Below, one piece after another: positions 26,461-34,199 of a stretch of DNA of 64,000 bases. The translations under genes and the position numbers were made by a program. Source of the stretch: Paenibacillus_AQ nitricinens (GTDB lineage: Bacteria; Bacillota; Bacilli; Paenibacillales; Paenibacillaceae); the NCBI RefSeq assembly GCF_052056485.1, contig NZ_CP183948.1, positions 2,666,001 to 2,730,000 of the forward strand. The letters are read 5' to 3'. A model generated the notes under the pieces. It was not told where the DNA came from. It was given only the letters and a program-made list of their open reading frames with translations, and did not search any database. Each line of letters begins with the position of its first letter. The first letter of the stretch is position 1.

Positions 26461-27084
26461 CTAAGAATTGGATAATTTATCTACCTCATCACTAAAAGCA
26501 TCCTGGTACTGATTGAATATTCCTGTATCTAATTTAGTGGTAGCATCATATGCTATAGGAGGAGTATCTTGGATTTGCTTGTACATACGATCAATCTCAC
26601 CAGAGAGCTTAGACCAGATGTTTTTAATTGAATCGTATTTTGCATCCAGGTTGTTGATGTAATTATCGTATTCTAATTTTGTACTCATCGCTTTTCCTAA
26701 TTGTTCAATTGTAAAATCTATATCTATGGCTTCACCTGTAGAGCTAGTTCCTGAACTTGCATACCAACTGATATCAACAAATCCAACATTCCAAATATCT
26801 GAAATGACAAAATTACTAATTTCTTTAAGTGTCGCTTCAGGAGACTGTTCAGTTGTACCTGAATCAGATGTGTTATTTACAGGCTCTTTGAAGAATTTTC
26901 TCATTTCGTTAAAGGGTTCTTTATTCTTGTCATTAGACGAATATCCCCAACCAATTTTATCATCCTTAATAAAAATTATAAGTTCACTACTTGAGGACGA
27001 CTTTTCACCTTGAATTAGGACGATTTTATCTTTTCCACCATCTTTGTCTGTATAATCAGCTGATTCTATTATAGGAATGGTAAT
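26461..27084 (-). pseudogene. Headless coding remnant, hypothetical
   Basis: The minus-strand frame is open from 27084 to the stop at 26461 (about 207 codons) and reads like real protein throughout ('IPIIESADYTDKDGGKDKIVLIQGEK' onward, later 'EYDNYINNLDAKYDSIKNIWSKL'). It contains no ATG, GTG or TTG before the ATG at 26904, which has no ribosome site. The upstream part of the frame ends at a stop (27085-27087). The most likely reading is loss of the 5' end, probably a signal peptide, by deletion. No family recognised. Confidence 0.5.
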
Positions 27085-27155
27085 CTATGTATGATGAAAC
27101 CATTATATTGGATATTCGTATTCCTATAAAATGATGTTGAAAGGTCGTGTGCGTG

Positions 27156-27320
27156 ATGGATAACGGGTATTTTGTGGGTTGGGGCACGTTAGCATTAATA
27201 AATGCCGGGTTAGCGCAAGGTAAAAATAGAAGTGGTTTAAACTGGTTTTTAATTTCTTTGCTTTGTGGCCCATTGGCTACATTTTTTCTTGTAATATCGA
27301 GTAAGCTGCAAATTCATTAG
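27156..27320 (+). CDS. 54-residue small membrane protein
   Basis: MDNGYFVGWGTLALINAGLAQ..., a short protein with two hydrophobic stretches around 'AQGKNRSGLNWFLISLLCGPLATFFLVI'. That glycine/asparagine turn followed by W-F-L-hydrophobic-GP is a common pattern in tiny bacterial membrane proteins. Ribosome site is weak (AAAGG). It is followed by another small membrane protein 26 bases on. Confidence 0.5.
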   Translation: MDNGYFVGWGTLALINAGLAQGKNRSGLNWFLISLLCGPLATFFLVISSKLQIH

Positions 27321-27346
27321 CCCATAATATTTCGGGAGGGGATTTT

Positions 27347-27586
27347 TTGCTGAAAGCACTAAGGCTGTTCGGTATTCTATTTAGTGCAGCAACAATCATT
27401 CTGGCAATATTTTTTTTCCGTGATCAGGATCAAGTGATTATGTCTTGGACAATGATGGGGATGTGCGGAGCTCTGATTTTTAATGGCGGAGCTACCTATT
27501 TTAAAACTAAAGATAAAATGGCTGCTCTGTCTTCGATTGTTGGGATAGTACTCTTAATATTCTCGCTTACTCAATTTCCTTTTTAA
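27347..27586 (+). CDS. 79-residue small membrane protein
   Basis: Starts at TTG 27347 with GGGAGGGG at 27334-27341. Three short hydrophobic helices (about 3-22, 28-44, 56-76). No family recognised. Probably co-transcribed with the 54-residue protein before it; terminator follows. Confidence 0.55.
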   Translation: MLKALRLFGILFSAATIILAIFFFRDQDQVIMSWTMMGMCGALIFNGGATYFKTKDKMAALSSIVGIVLLIFSLTQFPF

Positions 27587-27591
27587 TAAAA

Positions 27592-27628
27592 TACCCCATC
27601 AACCTATAAAGGTCGGTGGGGCTTTTTT
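27592..27628 (+). terminator. Terminator after the small membrane protein pair
   Basis: CCCCATCAACC (27594-27604) pairs with GGTCGGTGGGG (27611-27621) with one mismatch, then six T. Confidence 0.75.
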
Positions 27629-27679
27629 ACGTTTTATTTCTTTTTCAATCAAGTTATAGTAGGTTGCTGCAGGCTAAGC

Positions 27680-27820
27680 TTATTTCTTTTTCTTCTTTGT
27701 GGGTCCGATCTGGCGCCTTACTTTATTGTTCTCATCAACCTCGATAATATAAATGTCTTTCACTGTACCGGAAAGAGTAAACCATTCACGTAGAGCATCA
27801 GCTTCAGTCATTGGTCCCAA
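27680..27820 (-). CDS. 46-residue hypothetical protein
   Basis: Reads MGPMTEADALREWFTLSGTV... to '...RRQIGPTKKKKK'. TTG 27820 is favoured because AGGGGG lies nine bases upstream; ATG 27811 (43 residues) is the alternative. An acidic N-terminal helix, one beta strand 'DIYIIEVDENN' and a lysine tail. Function unknown. Too short for ordinary gene finders. Confidence 0.5.
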   Translation of the reverse strand: MGPMTEADALREWFTLSGTVKDIYIIEVDENNKVRRQIGPTKKKKK

Positions 27821-28026
27821 TATTCGTTTCCCCCTATAACATATAAAAAACACTCCTACTCCTTAGTGAGTTTGCGAAAATGCAATAGTCCTCAATACGA
27901 TACTCATTAACTATTTTCAGTAAGTCTCATTATTTTATATTAATGCTAAATTATAGGGGATGCAATATTGAGAGATTGTTCCTGTTTAGTTCAAATACAT
28001 TTATAAAAGAAATCACTAAACAGCGA

Positions 28027-28074
28027 TTGACAAAATAGATGAGCTGCCTAATACTAATTGATAATCATTATCAA
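28027..28074 (+). promoter_or_regulatory. Fur-controlled promoter of the second iron locus
   Basis: TTGACA (28027-28032), 17-base spacer, AATACT (28050-28055), followed by the perfect palindrome TTGATAATCATTATCAA (28058-28074), a full 7-1-7 Fur box over the transcription start. Confidence 0.85.
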
Positions 28075-28131
28075 TGTTTAAAATGTAATTAACTTAAATA
28101 GATTGTGTAACGGATCGGAGTGAAATGCAAG

Positions 28132-30117
28132 ATGAAGTTGGAAGATCATATTGCCGCATGGAATTATGCAGCCGTTAAAGTGCTGGATATTCGACATGCT
28201 GTGATGGAGCCTGGGGACAAGCTGCAAGGCTATATATTACCTGCATGTGGATTTATCTACTGTGTACGGGGTGCGGCCAGCTTGAATCTCAACGGTATAG
28301 ATTACGAAGCAGACCGTCATTTTATTGTGCATGGTGGCAAGGGTATGAGACTAAGCATAGAGGCAGGGAAGATTTTTGAATACTATTTATTATTCTATAG
28401 AGCCTCCTTACCAGGAAGAAAGGATTTAGCAAGACTTTTGGAACGAAGCAACCCATTTCGGATGCAGTATGGCTTCGAGTCTTTGGAGCCATTGCCACTG
28501 CACTATCAACTAATGGCAATGGAACAACTCTGGGCACAAGGAAGCTTATTGGAAAGAATTCAAGTTAAAGGCTTGTTCTATCAGTTTATACATGAATTAT
28601 TAAAGCAGTTTACAAAGGATGGAATTAACCTCAGGCAACCGGATGTCATTGGGCAGGTTGTCCGTTATATTGAGGTGCATTATCGTCACAATTTATCACT
28701 AGAATCTATAGCGGAGCAATTTAATTATAGCCCTCGTCATTTATCAACGCGTTTTAAAGGAGAGACGGGGTTCAGCTTGATCGAATATTTGATACGATAC
28801 CGGCTTGAACATGCAGAAGAGCTATTACGATGTACCGATGCTCCACTTCGCGATATTGCAGAAGAAGTTGGATATAGCGATGTGTATTATTTCAGTCGTA
28901 TGTTTAGTAAATACAATGGTCAATCTCCCATCCGATTCCGCAAGGAAAGCAGGCAGGTGAGCTTATCGGAGAATCGTCCATTTACCACCGCCAGATTCTC
29001 CATTGGCGAGAACATATCCTCCCGATATAATGTTGTTGAATATGATAATCATTATCACTACTGTTATCATAATAAAATAACCGGAGGGTCTTCACCTATG
29101 CGAATAACAAAGACATCAAGTTTTATTGTAGCGATGCTGCTTAGCTTTACCTTGCTTTTAAGTGCATGCGGATCTGCAAACGTTGGTTCTAATGCCACGA
29201 ATTCTAAGGGATCCAAAGCTTCTGAAGTTACATCATCATCAGCTAATAATTCAATTGCAACTGACAATAACAATAAAGAGGCTCAGACAAGAACTATCTC
29301 TACGGTAAAGGGAGATATTGTCGTTCCAGCTAATCCAGAGAGAGTTGTCGTGTTATACCTTCAAGGGGATCTTGTTGCCCTCGGCATTAAGCCAGTAGGT
29401 ACTTCGAGTGTCTTTGAAGGAGCGGCCTTTGCCGAAGAGCTGGGGGGTATTGAAGATCTTGGTTCATGGTATGAACCTAATCCAGAGGCTATTATGGCAG
29501 TAAAGCCGGACTTGATCATAGCTGCTTCTGAAGAAACTTACGAAATCCTTAAGGATATTGCACCGACCATTCCAATTCCTTATGAAAAAATGGCGACAGA
29601 CGAACGTATAATGAAGATTGGTGAGGTATTTGGCAAGGAGCAGGAGGCACAAGCTTTATTAGATAATTTCCACGAGAAGTTGGAGAAAAGTAAGCAGAAG
29701 CTTGATGAACTTGGAATTTTAGATAAGACAGTAACCATTATCGAGGGCGGCAAAAAAGAGATGGCGGTAATCGATAGCAAGCTTTACGGAAGAGGTTCTC
29801 AGATTATTTACGAATACTTAGGACTAAAAGCACCAGAGATTCTTCAGAAGAAGATTGATGGCAGGGAGAAGGCTACTGGAGGGTTTGTTTCCTTAGAAGT
29901 GTTACCTGAGTATATAGGAGACTTCGTGTTCCGTTCTGTATGGGATGGGGCTGATGATTTGTCGGACAACCCCATTTGGAACAGCATTCCAGCAATCAAA
30001 GAAGGTAGATTGATCGAAATTGGGTTTGATTTTTCATATTATTCAGATATCTACTCTCTTGATAAGCAGCTAGATTTTGTAGTTGAGAAGCTAGTATCAG
30101 CGTATGAAAAAAAATAG
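28132..30117 (+). CDS. AraC-type regulator running in frame, without a stop, into a FeuA-like lipoprotein
   Basis: One open frame of about 660 residues. Residues 1-~285 are an AraC regulator: sensing domain then two HTH units ('LSLESIAEQFNYSPRHLSTRFKGETGFSLIEYL', 'PLRDIAEEVGYSDVYYFSRMFSKYNGQSPIRF'), where such proteins normally end. Instead the frame crosses a ~45-codon intergenic-like linker containing a promoter, a Fur box and a ribosome site, and enters a lipoprotein with its own ATG at 29098. Either the regulator's stop codon has been lost or a fused product is made. ATG 28132 is preferred to GTG 28120 (CGGAG at 28116-28120). Confidence 0.7.
   Translation: MKLEDHIAAWNYAAVKVLDIRHAVMEPGDKLQGYILPACGFIYCVRGAASLNLNGIDYEADRHFIVHGGKGMRLSIEAGKIFEYYLLFYRASLPGRKDLARLLERSNPFRMQYGFESLEPLPLHYQLMAMEQLWAQGSLLERIQVKGLFYQFIHELLKQFTKDGINLRQPDVIGQVVRYIEVHYRHNLSLESIAEQFNYSPRHLSTRFKGETGFSLIEYLIRYRLEHAEELLRCTDAPLRDIAEEVGYSDVYYFSRMFSKYNGQSPIRFRKESRQVSLSENRPFTTARFSIGENISSRYNVVEYDNHYHYCYHNKITGGSSPMRITKTSSFIVAMLLSFTLLLSACGSANVGSNATNSKGSKASEVTSSSANNSIATDNNNKEAQTRTISTVKGDIVVPANPERVVVLYLQGDLVALGIKPVGTSSVFEGAAFAEELGGIEDLGSWYEPNPEAIMAVKPDLIIAASEETYEILKDIAPTIPIPYEKMATDERIMKIGEVFGKEQEAQALLDNFHEKLEKSKQKLDELGILDKTVTIIEGGKKEMAVIDSKLYGRGSQIIYEYLGLKAPEILQKKIDGREKATGGFVSLEVLPEYIGDFVFRSVWDGADDLSDNPIWNSIPAIKEGRLIEIGFDFSYYSDIYSLDKQLDFVVEKLVSAYEKK
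29003..29057 (+). promoter_or_regulatory. Internal promoter and perfect Fur box inside the fused frame
   Basis: TTGGCG (29003-29008), 17-base spacer, TATAAT (29026-29031), then TGATAATCATTATCA (29043-29057), a perfect 7-1-7 Fur box. GGAGGG at about 29082-29087 precedes ATG 29098. The lipoprotein can therefore be made by itself under iron limitation. Confidence 0.85.
29098..30117 (+). CDS. FeuA-like iron-siderophore substrate-binding lipoprotein (independent start)
   Basis: 339 residues if started at ATG 29098. Signal peptide with lipobox 'LLSAC' (about 19-23), Ser/Asn-rich linker, then a binding-protein fold: 'PERVVVLYLQGDLVALGIKPVG', 'KPDLIIAASEETYEIL', 'IWNSIPAIKEGRLIEIGF'. It should deliver a ferric siderophore to the permeases encoded immediately downstream. 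It overlaps the first permease gene by 14 bases. It has its own promoter, Fur box and ribosome site even though the upstream AraC frame reads into it. Confidence 0.88.
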   Translation: MRITKTSSFIVAMLLSFTLLLSACGSANVGSNATNSKGSKASEVTSSSANNSIATDNNNKEAQTRTISTVKGDIVVPANPERVVVLYLQGDLVALGIKPVGTSSVFEGAAFAEELGGIEDLGSWYEPNPEAIMAVKPDLIIAASEETYEILKDIAPTIPIPYEKMATDERIMKIGEVFGKEQEAQALLDNFHEKLEKSKQKLDELGILDKTVTIIEGGKKEMAVIDSKLYGRGSQIIYEYLGLKAPEILQKKIDGREKATGGFVSLEVLPEYIGDFVFRSVWDGADDLSDNPIWNSIPAIKEGRLIEIGFDFSYYSDIYSLDKQLDFVVEKLVSAYEKK

Positions 30118-31153
30118 AAAGCTAGATGATAGAACAGCTGTTATTCCTAATTTAAGAGGGAAATCGTATTTCGGTCTGTTTTTACTCCTAGGGATATTGC
30201 TGCTGCTACTTTCAGTAGCGGCTTCTATCTCTTTTGGCTCTGCTTCCATGAGCCTGAAGATGGCATGGGCAGCGATTTTTAATTTTGATCCTGAACTGAC
30301 CGAGCATCAGATTATCCATGCCCTTCGTATTCCACGTACGGCGGCTGATATTATTGCGGGCATGTGTCTCGCGGTAGCAGGAGCAGTTATGCAAGGCTAT
30401 ACGCGAAATCCCTTAGCCGATTCGGGATTAATGGGAGTAAATGCTGGAGCTGCTCTTGCAATGGCCGTTACATTAGTTTTCCTTCCAGGGCAATTGCAGA
30501 CGACAACCTTGCTAGTTAGCTTTATTGGCGCAGGACTTGGTGCAGGATTAACGTATCTTGCTGCTTCAATGAATCGTTCAGGAATGACACCTCAACGATT
30601 GGTGCTAGCTGGAATATCCATTACAATGCTATTTGGAGCTGTGGGATCATTTATCTCATTAAACTATGGAATTGGTCGTGCCCTTGCTTATTGGACCTCG
30701 GGAAGTGTGGCTGGAGCAACATGGATGGAAATTAAGCTAGTTATTCCTTGGTTCTTAGGTGGGCTGGCTTTATCATTATTCATTGCACGCTCTATCACTG
30801 TTTTAAACTTGGGGGAAGAGATCGCGAAAGGATTCGGGCAACGGATCGTTCTCGTTAAGATGATAGCTACGCTTGCGGTCCTTTTACTAGCGGGTGTAGC
30901 TGTTGCACTTGTTGGGCCAATCGGCTTTGTAGGGTTGATTATACCGCATATCATGCGTTTTTTTGTAGGTGTAGATTATCGTTATATTATTCCGGCATCA
31001 GCCATTTACGGCGGCGCACTTATGGTTGTAGCGGATATCGCAGGAAGGCTGATTAATCGTCCGGCAGAGACAGCACTCGGCATTATTTTTGCAATGATTG
31101 GTGTTCCTTTCTTCTTGTTAATTGCGAGCAAAGAGAGGAGAGCCTTCAAATGA
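30104..31153 (+). CDS. FecCD-family iron ABC transporter permease (first)
   Basis: 349 residues, about nine to ten membrane helices, with FecCD signatures 'RIPRTAADIIAGMCLAVAGAVMQ' and 'YTRNPLADSGLMGVNAGAAL', and the coupling helix region 'GPIGFVGLIIPHIMRFFVG'. Half of the membrane channel for a ferric siderophore (FeuB/FeuC type). It overlaps the lipoprotein gene and the second permease gene, so is translationally coupled in one operon. Confidence 0.93.
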   Translation: MKKNRKLDDRTAVIPNLRGKSYFGLFLLLGILLLLLSVAASISFGSASMSLKMAWAAIFNFDPELTEHQIIHALRIPRTAADIIAGMCLAVAGAVMQGYTRNPLADSGLMGVNAGAALAMAVTLVFLPGQLQTTTLLVSFIGAGLGAGLTYLAASMNRSGMTPQRLVLAGISITMLFGAVGSFISLNYGIGRALAYWTSGSVAGATWMEIKLVIPWFLGGLALSLFIARSITVLNLGEEIAKGFGQRIVLVKMIATLAVLLLAGVAVALVGPIGFVGLIIPHIMRFFVGVDYRYIIPASAIYGGALMVVADIAGRLINRPAETALGIIFAMIGVPFFLLIASKERRAFK

Positions 31154-32157
31154 ATGTTGTTAAATCGCATAAGGCTACAATATGGATTCTATCTCTCATA
31201 ATACTGCTCATTGCAGGAGCTATTCTTAGTCTTAATATGGGAAAGGTGTCTCTTAATCCACTTGAAGTATTTCAAGTATTGCTTGGACAAGGTCCAGAAG
31301 AGCATAATCTCGTTGTTTATAAGTTTCGTCTTCCTCGGATCGTATTAGCGATACTTGTTGGATTTGGGATGGCACTGGCAGGTGCTGTTATGCAGGCTTT
31401 GCTGCGCAATGATCTGGCTGATCCCGGCATGCTTGGTATTAGCTCAGGTTCAGGTCTTATGGTGTTGCTGATTATCTCAACAGTAGGTATTCAAGGCACC
31501 GCTATAACATTATTACTACCAGCTATGGCATTCTTGGGTGGTTTGCTGGCAGCAGCTCTGATATATGTTCTAGCCTATAGAAAACGTCGTTTGATTTCTT
31601 CTACACGACTTGTCTTGACTGGTGTTGCGATTAATATGGGGTTAAGTGCCCTGTCGTTATTCCTGACTTTAAAGCTGGATGACCAGAAGTATGATTTTGC
31701 GCAGCGTTGGCAAGCAGGATATTTATGGGGGGACAAGTGGTCTTATATCAGCTTATTAGCACCTTGGGTATTGCTGCTATTCGCATATATTATTTCCAAT
31801 TTCAGGACATTGAACGTCTTGGTGTTAGGCAATGAAATTTCGATAGGCTTAGGAGTCGCTGTAAAGAAGAAATTTTTGCGTCTGGCGATTGCGGCTGTAG
31901 GCATTGCTTCTGGTTGTGTAGCGCTCGGGGGCTCGATCTTCTTTATTGGATTGATTAGTCCGCATGTGGCTCGCAAGCTGGTAGGTCACGACTACAAAGT
32001 ACTTCTGCCAGCTTCAGCACTTATTGGTGCGCTATTGCTGCTTGTAGCGGATACGATTGCTCGGACGGTCAGCTTTAAGTCGGATATTCCAGCAGGGATT
32101 ATTGTAACAATGCTGAGTGTGCCTTACTTCCTATATCTATTGATGCGTTCAAAATAA
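31150..32157 (+). CDS. FecCD-family iron ABC transporter permease (second)
   Basis: 335 residues, same family as its neighbour: 'RLPRIVLAILVGFGMALAGAVMQ', 'LLRNDLADPGMLGISSGSGL', 'FIGLISPHVARKLVGHDYK'. Forms the second half of the permease. Start ATG 31150 overlaps the preceding TGA, with GAGAGGAGAG upstream. No ATPase gene follows, as in the B. subtilis feuABC locus, where the shared ATPase YusV is encoded elsewhere. Confidence 0.93.
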   Translation: MNVVKSHKATIWILSLIILLIAGAILSLNMGKVSLNPLEVFQVLLGQGPEEHNLVVYKFRLPRIVLAILVGFGMALAGAVMQALLRNDLADPGMLGISSGSGLMVLLIISTVGIQGTAITLLLPAMAFLGGLLAAALIYVLAYRKRRLISSTRLVLTGVAINMGLSALSLFLTLKLDDQKYDFAQRWQAGYLWGDKWSYISLLAPWVLLLFAYIISNFRTLNVLVLGNEISIGLGVAVKKKFLRLAIAAVGIASGCVALGGSIFFIGLISPHVARKLVGHDYKVLLPASALIGALLLLVADTIARTVSFKSDIPAGIIVTMLSVPYFLYLLMRSK

Positions 32158-32428
32158 TATCGGTGTTCTTTCCAATGTATAAAAAAGACTTCATTTTGGG
32201 TTTTTCCGCGAACTCTTATGATGTTTCTAAATTCCTCTTCTTGGACTTATCTTCAGCTATCATGCAACCCTGATGCTTGGTGTACCAAGTAGAATTACGA
32301 CTGAGTGGTTAATTGAACTATCTTGTCCCGTTAGTTCAATAAAATGAGCAACTAGCATCTGCCGGAAATAGAAAGACCGCCATTGAAGGCGGTCTAAAAA
32401 ATTCATCATTTCTGCCCGACAATCCTAA
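32158..32428. other. Gap with inverted repeat and a minus-strand terminator
   Basis: ATTGAACTA (32312-32320) and TAGTTCAAT (32332-32340) form an inverted repeat. AGACCGCC (32374-32381) and GGCGGTCT (32388-32395) form a terminator hairpin for the minus-strand gene at 32429, followed by a broken T-run. No coding sequence seen. Confidence 0.6.
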
Positions 32429-33094
32429 TTAGAGCGTCTCAACCAATTTCTGAATCTTTGAGCGGGAAATTAAATATAAAGGACCCATTATTTCTATTTT
32501 GCCGTCCTTTACACGTATAGCGCTCTCCTGTTCTGCCGCGTAAACATCAATCTCTTCAGATAAGGGGAACAGATAGCCTTGAACAAACGTGGCGTAGTCA
32601 CGTTGAGAATGAGATTCATAGGCAAAATAATCAAAGCCAATACCATCATAAATAGTACTTGTTTGAGCTTCATCAGTGTTATTCAAGCTTAACCATTTTG
32701 CAGCCATGTTTAACGCACCGGCGCTGGCACCCATTATAACGGCATTGCTGTTCTTAATAACATCCGATAATTCATAATCCGCCAAAAAATCGTTCTGCAA
32801 AACAGGATACCCACCGCATAAAAAAATGACAGAAGCGTTTTGAATTAATCGCCGGGCATCTTCCTTCTGCATGCGGTAATCAATGAAATGATATTCTTCA
32901 AAAATAATATTAGCCTGATTCAACCATGTCCATTCAGAAACATCATCAAAGTTAATTTGCTCACCTGTATAACCAGACGGATCAGCGCTAATCATAACAA
33001 GCGATTTTCTGTCTTGTATATCCTCATGCAAATAATGGACCAGCTTCTCTGGAAAAAAATTATTAAACCAACTGAAATAGTAGTGAGTACTCAA
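32429..33094 (-). CDS. Peptidase E-like protein (S51 family)
   Basis: 221 residues of the class I glutamine-amidotransferase-like fold used by dipeptidase E. 'VIFLCGGYPVLQ' and 'AVIMGASAGALNM' carry the GG turn and the nucleophile Ser elbow (G-A-S-A-G), followed by 'FDYFAYESHSQRDY' with a conserved His. S51 enzymes cleave Asp-X dipeptides, but many relatives have unknown substrates. The start is TTG 33094 because GGAGGT lies eight bases upstream. Confidence 0.8.
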   Translation of the reverse strand: MSTHYYFSWFNNFFPEKLVHYLHEDIQDRKSLVMISADPSGYTGEQINFDDVSEWTWLNQANIIFEEYHFIDYRMQKEDARRLIQNASVIFLCGGYPVLQNDFLADYELSDVIKNSNAVIMGASAGALNMAAKWLSLNNTDEAQTSTIYDGIGFDYFAYESHSQRDYATFVQGYLFPLSEEIDVYAAEQESAIRVKDGKIEIMGPLYLISRSKIQKLVETL

Positions 33095-33356
33095 ACTTAA
33101 TTACCTCCATATGTATTATTAACATTCATCCATTCTTAACGAGAAAACATATTATACACGCTAGAAAGAGAACAGTTCTAAATCGAACACTAGATTACTA
33201 TAACATGCAATTTAAGTATGAGAATTATGTTTCCACGTTATCCTGCCCGCTAGATGATGCACAGTACGAAGGTACAGATCATTAAGGGAGTAGGCGTATC
33301 CCTTCTCTTATAAAGGTTATGACAAAGCAGACGCATGTAGCGCACCAGAAGTGACA

Positions 33357-33389
33357 GGACTTAACTAACGTTCCTCGTTAGTTAAGTCC
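33357..33389. repeat. Perfect 14-base hairpin
   Basis: GGACTTAACTAACG (33357-33370), loop TTCCT, exact complement (33376-33389). It lies 24 bases beyond the stop of the acetyltransferase gene. It lacks a T-run, so it is either a poor terminator or an mRNA-end stabilising element. Confidence 0.7.
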
Positions 33390-33412
33390 AAAACAAACCA
33401 TGTTGCGATAAA

Positions 33413-33868
33413 TTACTTTATAGTGTCGTGCTCATAAATTTTGGTGGGTCGTCCCCATTCGAAATTATCTAAACCGACTTCTCTGAATCCATATTTCTCA
33501 TAATAACGAATATGGTCGGTCGTTATATAAACCTTCGTATATCCTAATTGCCCCACCATTTTTCTGGCATGCTCCAACAATACTGAACCTAAACCTTGCC
33601 CTCGCTCATTCTCGTCAATGAACAAAGGTGCAATCCATGGCGATAAATCTTTACGAATTATATACTCCTGCACAATCAATTGATAAAATCCAATTATTTT
33701 GTCGTTTTTCAATAGCAGAAATGTAAATGGCAAACCATCTTTAGCCGATAAACTTTCGTCAATTTTAGGGAGGACTACCTTCTTTACATTTGGCCATTTT
33801 TCTTTAACATATTCAGCAAACTCTATATAACGCTCTGGACACTCTATTATAGATTTAATAACTTGCAT
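33413..33868 (-). CDS. GNAT family N-acetyltransferase
   Basis: 151 residues; 'PLFIDENERGQGLGSVLLEHARKMVGQLG' is the acetyl-CoA binding motif A (R-G-Q-G-L-G), followed by 'YEKYGFREVG'. Substrate unknown. Monocistronic, with AGGAGTG before ATG 33868. A 14-base hairpin follows the stop. Confidence 0.85.
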   Translation of the reverse strand: MQVIKSIIECPERYIEFAEYVKEKWPNVKKVVLPKIDESLSAKDGLPFTFLLLKNDKIIGFYQLIVQEYIIRKDLSPWIAPLFIDENERGQGLGSVLLEHARKMVGQLGYTKVYITTDHIRYYEKYGFREVGLDNFEWGRPTKIYEHDTIK

Positions 33869-34094
33869 TAAGCCACTCCTTTATAAATACGTTTCTTGAT
33901 GAGTATCACTTTCAAAAAAGGTGCTTTCAGATTACATCTTAAGTTAACTGCGGGGAACGGAAAGTTTATTTTAAGTTAAACTATACTGCCAGTTAGCATA
34001 AAGAAGCATCTTCATCGAAAGTCATATTAATTGTTGCACTGCACGAAGATATGAACCAGTAAGACACAGATCGTGAAGGAGCAAAGAAAAGAGG
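33869..34094. other. 226-base gap at the left edge of the decayed phage-like patch
   Basis: No gene, promoter or repeat identified with confidence. AAGGAG at about 34076-34081 probably serves the micro-gene that follows. Confidence 0.3.
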
Positions 34095-34199
34095 ATGTTG
34101 ATTGATATGCAACTTGATCTATTTGAAGTAAGTTACCGAAGATACAGGGACAGAGAGGGGAATAGTCCTCCTCTTCCACAAGAAGGATATAAGAAATGA
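34095..34199 (+). CDS. 34-residue phage-like micro-gene
   Basis: MLIDMQLDLFEVSYRRYRDR...; too short for domain assignment. The stop overlaps the next ATG (ATGA at 34196-34199), the tight coupling typical of phage early-gene clusters. Ribosome site AAGGAG or GAGG upstream, depending on whether ATG 34095 or 34107 is used. May be a surviving piece of a decayed element. Confidence 0.4.
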   Translation: MLIDMQLDLFEVSYRRYRDREGNSPPLPQEGYKK

